Below are positions 15,221 through 23,698 of a stretch of 39,185 bases of DNA, piece after piece. Source of the DNA: Phycisphaerales bacterium UBA854 (lineage in GTDB: Bacteria > Planctomycetota > Phycisphaerae > Phycisphaerales > SM1A02); NCBI GenBank assembly GCA_002295885.1, contig DBGM01000039.1, positions 1 to 39,185 of the forward strand. The letters run 5' to 3'. Numbering within the stretch: the first letter of the stretch is position 1; every line of letters begins with the position of its first letter. The position numbers were made by a program, and so were the translations under genes. Below the pieces are notes generated by a model. It did no database searches. It saw only the letters and a list, made by a program, of their open reading frames with translations, and was not told where the DNA came from.

Positions 15221-15825
15221 GAAGCGTCCGTACCGGGCAGTCGCTCGACGATTCGATCGGCCAGTCCGTACGAGACCATCTCCTGGGCGTCGAGCCACTT
15301 GTTCCGTTCGCAGTCCGCGGCGATCTGTTCCGGATCCTTGCCGGTCTGGGTCGCGTAGATCCCGTACAGCTGTTCGCGGAGACGAAGCATCTCCCGGGCC
15401 TCGATCTCGAGATCGGTGGCCTGCCCCTCGAGCACGCCGCCGAGCAGCGGCTGGTGCATGAGGTTCTTGGAGTGGGGCAGGCAGCAGCGCTTGCCCTTGG
15501 CCCCGGAGCAGGAGATGAGGGATCCCATCGATGCGGCCTGTCCGATGATGAAGGTGGCCACGTCGCAGGGAATGAAGTTCATCGTGTCGATGATCCCCAG
15601 TCCGGCGGTGACGCTGCCGCCGGGCGAGTTCACGTAGAGACTGATGTCGGCTTCCGGATCCTCGTTGGCGAGGAACAGCAACTGGGCGACGATGAGGTTC
15701 GCCATGCCGTCGGAAACCCCTCCGCTGCAGAACACGATGCGATCCTTCAGCAGGCGGGAGAAGATGTCGTAGGCGCGTTCGCCGCGTCCTTCCTTCTCGA
15801 TCACGATTGGTATGAGGCTGGTCAT
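15217..15825 (-). CDS. clpP: ATP-dependent Clp protease proteolytic subunit (second copy)
   Basis: 202 residues. ClpP subunits form a double heptamer that cuts proteins fed by ClpX or ClpA/C. The Ser99 site lies in GQAASMGS and His124 in LMHQP, with the normal 25-residue spacing. The Asp of the triad falls in an ERN sequence as Asn175, where ClpP normally has ERD, and the His to Asp distance is two residues longer than in E. coli because of the LLGGVLEGQ loop. It is 20 bases downstream of the other clpP, so mixed rings are possible. An AGGA lies just before the ATG. Confidence 0.93.
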   Translation of the reverse strand: MTSLIPIVIEKEGRGERAYDIFSRLLKDRIVFCSGGVSDGMANLIVAQLLFLANEDPEADISLYVNSPGGSVTAGLGIIDTMNFIPCDVATFIIGQAASMGSLISCSGAKGKRCCLPHSKNLMHQPLLGGVLEGQATDLEIEAREMLRLREQLYGIYATQTGKDPEQIAADCERNKWLDAQEMVSYGLADRIVERLPGTDAS

Positions 15826-15845
15826 GGATCCTGCTCGCGACTGAA

Positions 15846-16514
15846 TCAGTTCGCGTCCTTGCTCTCGGTGGTGGGATACTCGAAGACCTCGTCCACGAGG
15901 CCGTAGTCCTTGGCCTCTGCGGCGGTGAAGTACTTGTCACGCTCGGCATCGGCCGCCACGGTCTCGTAGGACTGTCCGGTGTGTTCGGCGAGGATCCGGT
16001 TCAGCGTCTCCTTCGACTTGATGATCTGATCGGCCTGGATCTTCACATCGCTGGTCTGCCCCCACACCCCGCCGTAGGGCTGATGGATCATGACCTTGGC
16101 GTGCGGAAGGATGTGCCGGTAGCCCGGTGCACCCGCCGACAGCAGGACGGCACCACCGGAGTAGGCACGCCCGATGCAGTAGGTCGATACTTCGGAGGAG
16201 ATGAACCGCATGGTGTCGTAGATCGCCAGCGTGTCGTCGACCGCACCGCCGGGACTGTTGATGTAGAGGTTGATCCGCTGTCCCCGCTTCTGATCCTCGA
16301 GGTACAGCATCTGCATCATGATCCTGGCAGCACTGTGCTGGTTGATCTCTCCCGCGAGGAAGATGACCCGGTTCTCGAGCAGCAGTTCGTCAAGTGTCAT
16401 CTCCCGCGTGCGCTGGTAGCTGGCCGCGGCCGCCTGGGGCGCCATGCCCCCGGGGATGCCCGGCAGTGCCTGCGAGGTGCGTGGATCGATGACCTGTCCC
16501 GTTCGTTCCATCAT
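15846..16514 (-). CDS. clpP: ATP-dependent Clp protease proteolytic subunit (first copy)
   Basis: 222 residues. The triad is complete by alignment: Ser119 (in CIGRAYSGGAVLL), His144 (MIHQP) and Asp193 (ERDKYF), with the E. coli spacings of 25 and 49. The Ser neighbourhood is AYSGG rather than the common AASMG. About 35 residues precede the ClpP fold and may be a propeptide. AAGGA lies 9 bases before the ATG at 16514, which is why this start is preferred over 16556. First gene of the operon clpP-clpP-lipoprotein-lipoprotein, with its own promoter. Confidence 0.95.
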   Translation of the reverse strand: MMERTGQVIDPRTSQALPGIPGGMAPQAAAASYQRTREMTLDELLLENRVIFLAGEINQHSAARIMMQMLYLEDQKRGQRINLYINSPGGAVDDTLAIYDTMRFISSEVSTYCIGRAYSGGAVLLSAGAPGYRHILPHAKVMIHQPYGGVWGQTSDVKIQADQIIKSKETLNRILAEHTGQSYETVAADAERDKYFTAAEAKDYGLVDEVFEYPTTESKDAN

Positions 16515-16554
16515 GGGCTTCGTTCCTTCAGACCGGTTCTCCGGCGGTTGGGCC

Positions 16555-16582
16555 ATGATAGGCCCCGTGCTCGGCTCGGCAA
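16555..16582 (-). promoter_or_regulatory. Candidate promoter of the clpP operon
   Basis: On the minus strand TTGCCG (16577-16582) and TATCAT (16555-16560) are separated by 16 bases. They match four and five of six consensus bases. The leader would be about 35 bases and include the AAGGA ribosome site. No CtsR-like or heat-shock inverted repeat was noticed beside it. Confidence 0.5.
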
Positions 16583-16600
16583 GCGTGCAGCGTACCCGGC

Positions 16601-17695
16601 TCAGTCAAACTCGTCCGAGAGATCCGGCGGATGCTCCATCGGGAGGGGAAGCGGTGGATCGTCCGTGGACGGCACCCGCGTCCGGCCGGGGTCGTCGATC
16701 CCGTGCCCGGGCAGCCTGATCCGAAAACGACAGCCGCCGTCTTCCCCGTCGTGCAGGGAGATCTCACCGCCGTGGTCCTCGATGATCCGCCGGGTCACGG
16801 GCAGTCCCAGACCGGTTCCACGCTGCCCCTTGGTGGAGGCGAACGGCCTGAAGACCTCCTCCCGCCGACCGGGGTCGATGCCCGGTCCGTTGTCGGTCAC
16901 CTCGATCCAGATGCCCCGGGCGTCGGATCGGGTCCGGATGCCGACCCGGCCCGACTTCGATTCGACGGCCTCCACCGCATTCAGCATCAGATTCAGCAGA
17001 GCCTGATGCAGGGCATTGGCGTCGCAGGTGACCGAATCCATGCCGGGTTCGCATTCACTGGCCAGCCGGACCTTCTTCCGGTGTGCGACGGGTTCGACCA
17101 GGACCACGACATCCTGCACGATCTGGGCCAGGTCATGGGTGTCCGGTTCCAGCGAACGGGTCCGGGAGTAGGCGAGCATGTTGAAGGTCAGATCGTAGAT
17201 CCGGTCGAGATTGCGGCTGAGAATCGGCCACCCCTCCCGGGCCATCTCGAGGTCGCCCCGCTGGATTCCCAGTTCGACCGCCGAGGCACCGCCCCGAAGC
17301 CCCTGCAGGATGTTCTTGATGGCGTGGCTGATCGATGCCACCGTACGTCCCACCGAGACGAGGCGATCCTGGTCGATGGTTCCCGACGGACCCCCGACGT
17401 CGTGCATGCCCTCGATCAGTCGAAAGACCGTGCTGCCGCATCGGATCCGGTCTCCGCAGGACAGAAGCACCCGGGATCGGATCCGGTCCCCGTTGAGATA
17501 GGTGCCGTTGGCCGAATCAAGGTCGCGGAGCAGCCAAGTGGATCCGTCGGGTGTCAGTTCGGCGTGACGACGGCTGATGGACAGATCCGTCAGGGGATAG
17601 GCTTCCGTGGAACGGCCGATCAGTTGCGGCTCGCCGTCGGGAAGCGGAAACACCCGCCCGTGGTCCGGCCCCTCGATGACCTGCAGCAGCAGCAT
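16601..17695 (-). CDS. FHA-domain sensor histidine kinase
   Basis: 364 residues, no membrane helix, so cytoplasmic. Residues 5-92 are a forkhead-associated domain (IGRS, SRRHAEL at 41-47, DLDSANGTYLNG at 58-69), which binds phospho-Thr peptides. The HisKA-like helix has His124 in SISHAIKNIL. The ATPase part has N239 (NLMLNAVEAV), DNGPGID (268-274), FRPFAST and GTGLGLP (293-299). The tail (about 330-364) is Pro/Asp-rich. Input through FHA suggests it reads Ser/Thr kinase output, perhaps that of the kinase 3 kb away; this is inference. No response regulator is adjacent. Confidence 0.92.
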   Translation of the reverse strand: MLLLQVIEGPDHGRVFPLPDGEPQLIGRSTEAYPLTDLSISRRHAELTPDGSTWLLRDLDSANGTYLNGDRIRSRVLLSCGDRIRCGSTVFRLIEGMHDVGGPSGTIDQDRLVSVGRTVASISHAIKNILQGLRGGASAVELGIQRGDLEMAREGWPILSRNLDRIYDLTFNMLAYSRTRSLEPDTHDLAQIVQDVVVLVEPVAHRKKVRLASECEPGMDSVTCDANALHQALLNLMLNAVEAVESKSGRVGIRTRSDARGIWIEVTDNGPGIDPGRREEVFRPFASTKGQRGTGLGLPVTRRIIEDHGGEISLHDGEDGGCRFRIRLPGHGIDDPGRTRVPSTDDPPLPLPMEHPPDLSDEFD

Positions 17696-17702
17696 GGGGT
17701 CG

Positions 17703-17708
17703 ATTGTA
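17703..17708 (-). promoter_or_regulatory. -10 box of the histidine kinase gene
   Basis: TACAAT on the minus strand, five of six consensus bases, ends 7 bases before the ATG at 17695. No Shine-Dalgarno is present. A transcript from here would start on or next to the A of the ATG. The -35 region is poor. It shares a 43-base divergent gap with holA. Confidence 0.4.
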
Positions 17709-17723
17709 GCCGGCCCCGGCTGG

Positions 17724-17729
17724 TACGAT
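17724..17729 (+). promoter_or_regulatory. -10-like box of holA
   Basis: TACGAT, four of six consensus bases, lies 9 bases before the ATG at 17739. With no Shine-Dalgarno in the gap this too would give a leader of only a few bases. It is back to back with the kinase promoter, so the two transcripts would start about 40 bases apart. Confidence 0.3.
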
Positions 17730-17738
17730 GTTCTCTCC

Positions 17739-18785
17739 ATGGCCGCACGAACCGCCTACAAACCGCCCAAATTCGATCCGTCCCATCGCGTGGTGGTCCT
17801 GCGCGGAAAGGATTCCTTTCTCGTGCGGGAGTACACCCGACGGCTGTCCGGACTCCTCGAGGAGACCCACGGCGAGATCGAATGGTTCACCTTCGACGGT
17901 GCCACCACCTCCGCGGCCGACGTGCTGGACGAACTCCGGAGCTTCGGCCTGCTGCAGCAGCACAAGCTCGTGATCGTCGAACAAGCCGATGCGTTCCTGG
18001 CCAGCAGTGCGGGAGCCAAGGGGCCGAGCCGGACCCGCCGACTACTCGAGGAGTACGTCCAGCAGCCGGTCGAGAACGCCACGCTTCTCCTGAAATCCGA
18101 GACCTGGAAGGCGGGCAAGCTCGACAAGCTGATCACCGCCCAGGGCCTCATGCACAAGATCGAACTGAACGAGACGACGGACATGCCCTTCGCGGTCCGC
18201 TGGTGCGTTGGCCGAACCGCCAAGGCACACGGAGCGACGATCGAGGAGACGGCGGTCACGCTGCTGATCAACCGCATCGGACTGGAATTCGGCCGTCTGG
18301 ACAGCGAACTCGGCAAACTGGCCGCGCTCGTGGGGCAGGACGGGACGATCACGCGGCAGCACGTCATCGAGATGACGGGCATCAGTCGCGAGGAACAGGC
18401 CTGGGCCATCCAGGAAGCCGTGCTGTCGGGCCGGACCGAGACCGCTCTGGGCACGCTCCGCGAACTGCAGGAGGTCTCGCGGCAACCGACCGAACTGATC
18501 CTCTGGTCGCTGATCGATCTGCTGCGGAAGCTCCATGCGACCTCGGCCCTGCGATCGCAGGGGGTTCCGGAATCCGAGATCTGCCGCCAGCAGCGATTGT
18601 TCGGATCCAGCCGGGCCCCCGTGCTCCGGATGGCGAGCCGGGTGGACGCCACCACCTTCGCGCGGATGCTTCGATCCATCCTGCGCGATGTGCACGGAAT
18701 CCGCTCCGGATACGGCCGGAGCGAACGAACTCTTGAACGAATGACGATCCGGATAGCCGATACCCTGAGTACGCTCGCGGCATGA
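17739..18785 (+). CDS. holA: DNA polymerase III delta subunit
   Basis: 348 residues, the usual length for HolA. It acts in the clamp loader, opening the beta ring. Fold features: an N-terminal AAA+-like domain (VVVLRGKDSFLVREYTRRL, then FDGATTSAADVLDELRSFGL, LVIVEQADAFL), a lid helix region (WCVGRTAKAHGATIEETAVT), and a C-terminal domain (EEQAWAIQEAVLSGRTETAL). As in other delta subunits there is no working P-loop. The ATG at 17739 puts the domain at the right distance from the start. Its clamp partner dnaN lies 13 kb away at 30876 in the same direction. Confidence 0.9.
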   Translation: MAARTAYKPPKFDPSHRVVVLRGKDSFLVREYTRRLSGLLEETHGEIEWFTFDGATTSAADVLDELRSFGLLQQHKLVIVEQADAFLASSAGAKGPSRTRRLLEEYVQQPVENATLLLKSETWKAGKLDKLITAQGLMHKIELNETTDMPFAVRWCVGRTAKAHGATIEETAVTLLINRIGLEFGRLDSELGKLAALVGQDGTITRQHVIEMTGISREEQAWAIQEAVLSGRTETALGTLRELQEVSRQPTELILWSLIDLLRKLHATSALRSQGVPESEICRQQRLFGSSRAPVLRMASRVDATTFARMLRSILRDVHGIRSGYGRSERTLERMTIRIADTLSTLAA

Positions 18786-18849
18786 TGATCGGCGCGTCAG
18801 GGGACGTGCCGACGGCCAGGAAGGCCACCCATCGCGTCAGGAGACTCCC

Positions 18850-19968
18850 ATGAGCGAAAGAAACCGACTCTTCCTGTGTACCTGCTCGATTCTGATTCCC
18901 GCGATGGGCGCCTGCGCCCCGTCGGGAACCGGCTCCATGGCCGCCGGTCGTCCCGCCCCGGCTCCGACCCTGTCCGTGGACCCGGGTGGCCCGTCCGATC
19001 TGGATGCGCACCAGCAGCAGGTCCAGCGGGACACCGAGGCGTTTCTCTCCTACCAGCAGCAGCAGACGCAGACACGGCCCGCGACCACCGACGAACCGGC
19101 CATCGAATGGACCCGCCCCGACACCGTGGCGTCGCCTCCGACCATCGCGGCCGTGCAGGAGCAGCCTCCGTACGGTCCCGCCGAGGAACCGACCGCCGCG
19201 ACTCCGGACGACGACCGCGGGACCGAGGAACCGCCCGACGCACGACTCCGGCGGGCGATGATCGACTTCTCCCGCGAACTCTACATCGGAAGCACCTGGA
19301 GCGATCGACCGCTTCGTGAACTGATGGTGCTGGCTTCGATGTCCATGCTCGATCCCGCCCGCGCGATCGATCCGGCGGCCATCCCCGACCTGAACGAGGA
19401 GGACCGATCGCTGCTGACGACGATGCAGAAGTACTTCATGGAAGTGGGAAGCAGCCTCGACTCCGACACCAACCCGTGGCTGGCGATGACGAACGCCACC
19501 AACGAACTCCAGCAGCGGCTGAAGCTGACGCCGGATCTCGAACTCCCGACGCTGGCGCTCTGCACGCGGGTCCGGGGATTCGGTGATTTCGACGAGTGGA
19601 CCGTCCGCAACGATTCGGACCAGTACTCGTTCGTCGCCCACTCCGCCCAACCGGTGATCATCTACCTGGAGATGGAAGGGTTCACCAGCGATCTGAACAA
19701 CGACGATCTGTGGGAGACGGTCACGAGCCAGCATCTGACCATCTACAGCGATCGCGACGGCATTCCGGTCTGGAAGGAGGACTGGCAGTCCGCCTCCGAC
19801 CACAGCCGGAAGCAGCGCCGTGACTACTTCACGGTCCAGAAGTTCACCCTGCCCCGGGGCCTGTCGGTCGGCCGCTACCAGTTGAAGGTCCGCGTCCGGG
19901 ACGAGAAGACCGGAGCGGAGACGGAGCAGAACGTCCCCTTCACGATGACGGCGGGAATCATCGATTGA
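18850..19968 (+). CDS. Lipoprotein with a disordered linker and conserved C-terminal domain
   Basis: 372 residues. A lipoprotein signal with the box AMGAC (Cys at 22) is followed by about 100 residues rich in Gln, Pro and Thr, then a helical part (ARLRRAMIDFSRELYIGSTW). The C-terminal 120 residues are a beta domain: PVIIYLEMEGFTSDL, HLTIYSDRDGIPVWKEDW, DYFTVQKFTLP and GRYQLKVRVRDEKTG. I recall this last domain in planctomycete lipoproteins without known function. GGAGA precedes the ATG. A role in the outer envelope is likely, but nothing more specific can be said. Confidence 0.8.
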   Translation: MSERNRLFLCTCSILIPAMGACAPSGTGSMAAGRPAPAPTLSVDPGGPSDLDAHQQQVQRDTEAFLSYQQQQTQTRPATTDEPAIEWTRPDTVASPPTIAAVQEQPPYGPAEEPTAATPDDDRGTEEPPDARLRRAMIDFSRELYIGSTWSDRPLRELMVLASMSMLDPARAIDPAAIPDLNEEDRSLLTTMQKYFMEVGSSLDSDTNPWLAMTNATNELQQRLKLTPDLELPTLALCTRVRGFGDFDEWTVRNDSDQYSFVAHSAQPVIIYLEMEGFTSDLNNDDLWETVTSQHLTIYSDRDGIPVWKEDWQSASDHSRKQRRDYFTVQKFTLPRGLSVGRYQLKVRVRDEKTGAETEQNVPFTMTAGIID

Positions 19969-20009
19969 CGGTCGTCCGGACGGACGCTCCACCGATCGGA
20001 CCCGGCTGC

Positions 20010-20015
20010 TAGAAT
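20010..20015 (+). promoter_or_regulatory. -10 box of sucD
   Basis: TAGAAT matches five of six -10 bases. It would give a leader of about 25 bases that includes the AGGAG (about 20027-20031). The -35 region at 17 or 18 bases is poor. Confidence 0.4.
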
Positions 20016-20045
20016 CTCCCCCTTCTCAGGAGCGGGAGCCCATCC

Positions 20046-21002
20046 ATGTCCATTCTCGTCGACGGAACTACCAAGGTCATCTGCCAGGGGATCACCGGCA
20101 AGTCCGGTGCCTTCCACACGAAGGGCTGTCTCGACTACGGCACCCGGATGGTCGGAGGCGTCACGCCCGGCAAGGGAGGACGCCAGGACGACAACGGTCT
20201 CCCCATCTTCGACACCGTCGCATCCGCGATGGAGGCGACGGGTGCCACCGCGACCATGATCTTCGTTCCGCCCCCCTACACCGCGGCATCCATCGTCGAG
20301 GCCGCCGAGGCGGGGATCGAACTCATCTGCGCCATCACCGAAGGCGTCCCCACCCAGGACATGGTCCGGGTGAAGGCGCAACTCGCCGACTTCCCGAACA
20401 CGAGGCTGATCGGTCCCAACTGCCCCGGCATCATCACCCCGGGACGACGCGTGTCCGGTGAGGGACCGTCCGCGGTGTTCGAGGGGGGGTGCAAGATCGG
20501 CATCATGCCCGGCTACATCAACACCGCACGCGAGGACGCTTCCACCGGTCGGGCGGTCGGTGTCATCAGCCGCAGCGGCACCCTCACCTACGAGGCGGTG
20601 TGGCAGACCAGCGTGCTGGGGATCGGCCAGAGCACCTGCGTGGGGATCGGCGGCGATCCCATCAAGGGACTGAACTTCATCGAACTGCTGGACATGTTCA
20701 ACCAGGACGACGATACCGACGGGGTGATCCTCATCGGCGAGATCGGCGGTTCGGACGAGACCCTGGCCGGACACTGGATCCAGGAGCACATGCGCAAGCC
20801 GGTGGCCGCGTTCATCGCCGGCCGGACGGCGCCTCCGGGCAAGCGGATGGGGCACGCCGGCGCCATCATCGGCGGTGCCGACGACACCGCCCAGGCCAAG
20901 ATGGATGCACTCCGGTCCTGCGGGGTCACGGTGTGCGAGAGTCCCGCCGATCTCGGAACCGCCATGGCCGAAGCCCTGGAGATTCCCGCCGCCGCCGGCT
21001 GA
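20046..21002 (+). CDS. sucD: Succinyl-CoA ligase alpha subunit
   Basis: Makes ATP or GTP from succinyl-CoA in the TCA cycle together with SucC. 318 residues. CoA-binding motif GITGKSGAFHTKG (15-27), IGPNCPGIITPG (122-133), SRSGTLTYEA (175-184) and the phosphohistidine His270 in GHAGAIIGG. Known alpha subunits have about 290 residues. The extra length comes from about 10 residues after TPG (RRVSGEGPSAVFEGG) and some 12 before VGVISRSG (NTAREDASTGRA). The sucC gene is not adjacent, which is unusual because the two are normally paired. The stop is convergent with the next gene after 8 bases. Confidence 0.95.
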   Translation: MSILVDGTTKVICQGITGKSGAFHTKGCLDYGTRMVGGVTPGKGGRQDDNGLPIFDTVASAMEATGATATMIFVPPPYTAASIVEAAEAGIELICAITEGVPTQDMVRVKAQLADFPNTRLIGPNCPGIITPGRRVSGEGPSAVFEGGCKIGIMPGYINTAREDASTGRAVGVISRSGTLTYEAVWQTSVLGIGQSTCVGIGGDPIKGLNFIELLDMFNQDDDTDGVILIGEIGGSDETLAGHWIQEHMRKPVAAFIAGRTAPPGKRMGHAGAIIGGADDTAQAKMDALRSCGVTVCESPADLGTAMAEALEIPAAAG

Positions 21003-21010
21003 TCGGACGA

Positions 21011-23464
21011 TCAGCCCCAGGCGCCGATCACGGCCAGCAGATCGTTCACGTCGACCGTTCCGTCGCCGTTGATGTCCTCGGGACACGCTGCATCCGGTTC
21101 ACAGTCGCCCCAGGCGCTGATCACGGCCAGCAGATCGTTCACGTCGACGGAGCCGTCGCAGTTGATGTCGGTCTCGCACGTCTCGACCTGCGCCTCGGCC
21201 GGTTCGATGCCCTGCGAATCGCCTCCGTACCACGGCACGTCGGTCCCCGGTTCACGATAGATGACCACGTCGCTGTATCCGGCCTTCTCCGACTTGCCAC
21301 GCTGCCGGAGGTAGAGCACGTCCACGATCACGTCGACGCTTCCGTTGGCGGGGACGACGACGTAGTCGAAGACCTCGTCACCGGGCTCCTCGCCGTTCAG
21401 ACGCACCAGCTCGTTGAGTTCACCGCCGACAGACTTCACGCATCCGATGCGGTAGAAGTAGGACTGGTCGTTCGTCGTCTGGTTGTACAGGGTGAACTTG
21501 ACCGGCGTGGGAATGCCCACCGGCATCTGGAGCACGGAATCGGACTCGGCCTCGACGCAGACCTGGTTGTTGACGGTGACCGTGCCCTTGCGGACCAGTT
21601 CGAACGTGGTGGCCGTCTCCCGCAGCGTGGTCGTCCAGCACGCGGAATCTCCCAGTTCCTGCAGACCGGTGGGACGATCGATCGAGACCGGAACCTCCAC
21701 CGTGGTGCCGGCGGGCACGTAGATCGGATTCTGCTGGTCGGGCGTGAAGATCGTCGGGCCGTCCTCGAGGCAGTAGCCGCCGCCGTTGGGATCCGAATCC
21801 AGTCCGTCGTAGAAGAGATCGAACCAGCGGTCCTGGTTGGTGGCGTTCGCGATGGTCACGACCGCATCGGACTGGTTCTGTCCGTTGCAGTAGGCGGTGA
21901 TCCGGGGAACGTGCATGCGGACCTTGCACACTCCGCCGCATCCGGCTTCGTACATGCCCTGGACCTCGTCGGACGTCAGCGAACGACGGTAGACCTGGAG
22001 TTCGTCCATGAAGCCGCTGAGGATCGGTTCCGAGGGCTGATCGTCCAGACGCTGGCTGCGCCCGATCAGGATGTCGGACGTCGTGGAGAGATCGCCGGCC
22101 ACCGCGGTGGGATCGAACGTCCCCGCGAGCGTTCCATCGATGTAGAAGCGGACGCCGTTGCTCTGGTCCCGGTCGACCGTCACCACGACATGGTGCCAGC
22201 CACCGTCGGAGATGGTCACCGGGGTGCCCCAGATTCCGGAGGCTCCGTCGGCGTCGGTCATGTCCAGCACCAGCCGGCCGTCGTAGGTCGTGAAGGTCCA
22301 CCCCAGCTTCGTCTGGGACTGGGGCGTGCGCTTGTCGATGATCGGATGGATGCCGGTCGGGTTCGCCTCCAGACGGATCCAGTTGGAGACGGTGAAGTCG
22401 CCGTTGGGCTTGAAGTCCAACCGGTCCTTGTCCGCCGCACGCAGGTACCCGCCGTTGAACTTGATGCCCGCCTCGACGATGCCCGGTGATTCGAACTCGA
22501 CCTGACCGCTGGGCAGTCCGTTGTTCTCGTGGATGAGCTCGTAGGCGGAGGTCGCCACGGACACGTCGTCCATGGACCACCACGCCAGCAGGCCTTCCGG
22601 AGCCGGAACACAGGTGGGACACGGGCGGGCCCCGCAGTCGGTCTCGCAGGCGAACTGCATCGTGTACTCGAACCCGACGCTGCAGGGATACCCGGAGGTG
22701 ACGGGTCCGGAGGAGAGCTGTCCGGGCCGGACGCGGACGTAGTAGACCTTCGGCGCCTCGAGACACAGTTCGATCGGATCTCCGGCGCAGCCGATGGAAT
22801 CGACGACGGCCAGCGGGTTGTCGAAGCAGTCGCGGTAGAGCTCGATGATCAGCGGAAGCTGCGATTCGACCGTGAGCCGGAACGTGTCCTCGGAATCTCC
22901 GTTGGTGTCGGGGAGGAAGATCTCGTACCAGTCGATGTCCGCCTGGCCGTTCTCGGCCCAGGACCGACCGCAGACCGAGGCGCCGCAGTCGACCGTGGTG
23001 TGGTTGTAGGAACCGTCGTCGCATCCTGCGTTGAGCTGGAAACCGCACGGTTCACCCTCGTCCACGTCGCCGGATCCGCAGCTTCCGCAGTCGTCCGCGG
23101 GGAGGCAGTCGGCGGGGTCGCAGTCGCCGTCGTCGCAGTTCAACGCGGCGCAGTCGAGGAAGATCGGCACGCCGTTGTACGAGTAGGTGCCGTCGTCGCA
23201 GAGCCCGTCCCCGAGCCAGGTGACGGGGAAGCAGTTTCCGTTGCAGTCCGGAAGCTGACCGGTCGGACACCCACCACGGACGGCGGGAGCGGGGGAAGCG
23301 GGGACGGAGGTGGCCTTGGCGACCGGACGCGTCTCCGCGGCGGTCTCCACCGGTGCCAGCCCCATCAAGAGACAGCAGCCCGCCAGGAGCAGTGTTCCCG
23401 CGAGTGTGGCAGCCTTGCGGCCCGGAGTCTGGATGGAGGCCATTGCGTGCCCCTTCTCTCTCAT
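21011..23464 (-). CDS. Secreted LamG-domain protein with two dockerin-like repeats
   Basis: 817 residues from this start. Signal peptide (AATLAGTLLLAGCCLLMGLA), then a Cys-rich LNR-like part (WLGDGLCDDGTYSYNGVPIF, then LNCDDGDCDPADC). A LamG/concanavalin-type domain is plain in the middle (LLAWWSMDDVSVATSAYEL, FTVSNWIRLEAN, WHHVVVTVDRDQSNGVRFYI, GFMDELQVYRRSLTSDEV). A beta-rich region follows. The end holds two calcium-loop repeats of dockerin type (DINCDGSVDVNDLLAVISAW and DINGDGTVDVNDLLAVIGAW). No catalytic domain is seen, so it probably binds polysaccharide or surface. AGGGA precedes the ATG at 23464; an in-frame ATG at 23443 is nearly as good. Confidence 0.87.
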   Translation of the reverse strand: MREKGHAMASIQTPGRKAATLAGTLLLAGCCLLMGLAPVETAAETRPVAKATSVPASPAPAVRGGCPTGQLPDCNGNCFPVTWLGDGLCDDGTYSYNGVPIFLDCAALNCDDGDCDPADCLPADDCGSCGSGDVDEGEPCGFQLNAGCDDGSYNHTTVDCGASVCGRSWAENGQADIDWYEIFLPDTNGDSEDTFRLTVESQLPLIIELYRDCFDNPLAVVDSIGCAGDPIELCLEAPKVYYVRVRPGQLSSGPVTSGYPCSVGFEYTMQFACETDCGARPCPTCVPAPEGLLAWWSMDDVSVATSAYELIHENNGLPSGQVEFESPGIVEAGIKFNGGYLRAADKDRLDFKPNGDFTVSNWIRLEANPTGIHPIIDKRTPQSQTKLGWTFTTYDGRLVLDMTDADGASGIWGTPVTISDGGWHHVVVTVDRDQSNGVRFYIDGTLAGTFDPTAVAGDLSTTSDILIGRSQRLDDQPSEPILSGFMDELQVYRRSLTSDEVQGMYEAGCGGVCKVRMHVPRITAYCNGQNQSDAVVTIANATNQDRWFDLFYDGLDSDPNGGGYCLEDGPTIFTPDQQNPIYVPAGTTVEVPVSIDRPTGLQELGDSACWTTTLRETATTFELVRKGTVTVNNQVCVEAESDSVLQMPVGIPTPVKFTLYNQTTNDQSYFYRIGCVKSVGGELNELVRLNGEEPGDEVFDYVVVPANGSVDVIVDVLYLRQRGKSEKAGYSDVVIYREPGTDVPWYGGDSQGIEPAEAQVETCETDINCDGSVDVNDLLAVISAWGDCEPDAACPEDINGDGTVDVNDLLAVIGAWG
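21015..21169 (-). repeat. Direct repeat encoding two dockerin-like loops
   Basis: A 62-base unit at 21015-21076 recurs at 21108-21169 with only five mismatches by eye, 93 bases (31 codons) apart and in frame. Each copy encodes D-x-N-x-D-G-x-V-D-V-N-D-L-L-A-V-I-x-A-W-G. The near identity at DNA level suggests a recent duplication or gene conversion. Confidence 0.85.
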
Positions 23465-23698
23465 CCGTCTCTCCCTTACGCACTGGTCCCGGACCGGATG
23501 CACCAAGGTGGAAAAACCACCTGCATTGCCGGCCGTATCCGGTCCCGAAGCCCTTCAATCGTCCCTCCAAATCGATCCATGGTCAAAGGAATTCCCCGCA
23601 GGCCGGGTTCATTCCGTGCCCCCGTTCCCCGACGGGTCCACCGATTGCGGGCCCGGGAACGGGGGTGAATCATCCCGCGATCGGCTACACTGACCCCC
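23465..23698. other. Divergent intergenic region
   Basis: 234 bases between the LamG protein gene and purM. AGGTGG (23506-23511) and CCACCT (23517-23522) form a 6-bp hairpin with an AAAAA loop. GGTCC and GGACC around 23485-23495 form a second short inverted repeat. Both are in the likely leader of the secreted protein gene. I see no tRNA, riboswitch fold or credible small gene here. Confidence 0.4.
23686..23691 (+). promoter_or_regulatory. -10 box of purM (leaderless candidate)
   Basis: TACACT, four of six consensus bases, ends exactly 7 bases before the ATG at 23699, and the gap (tgaccccc-type, pyrimidine-rich) has no Shine-Dalgarno. The mRNA would begin at or next to the ATG. No good -35 is visible, and no PurR-like palindrome was noticed. 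Confidence 0.4.

Noticed and set aside
16631..18736. Open frame of 701 codons on the plus strand
   Set aside because: It runs antisense through the histidine kinase and then out of frame through holA. Composition is Arg/Pro/Gly-rich without domains, as expected for shadow frames in GC-rich DNA.
20489..22489. Open frame of 666 codons on the plus strand
   Set aside because: Overlaps sucD in another frame and is antisense to the LamG protein, both of which show clear domains. No motif of its own.
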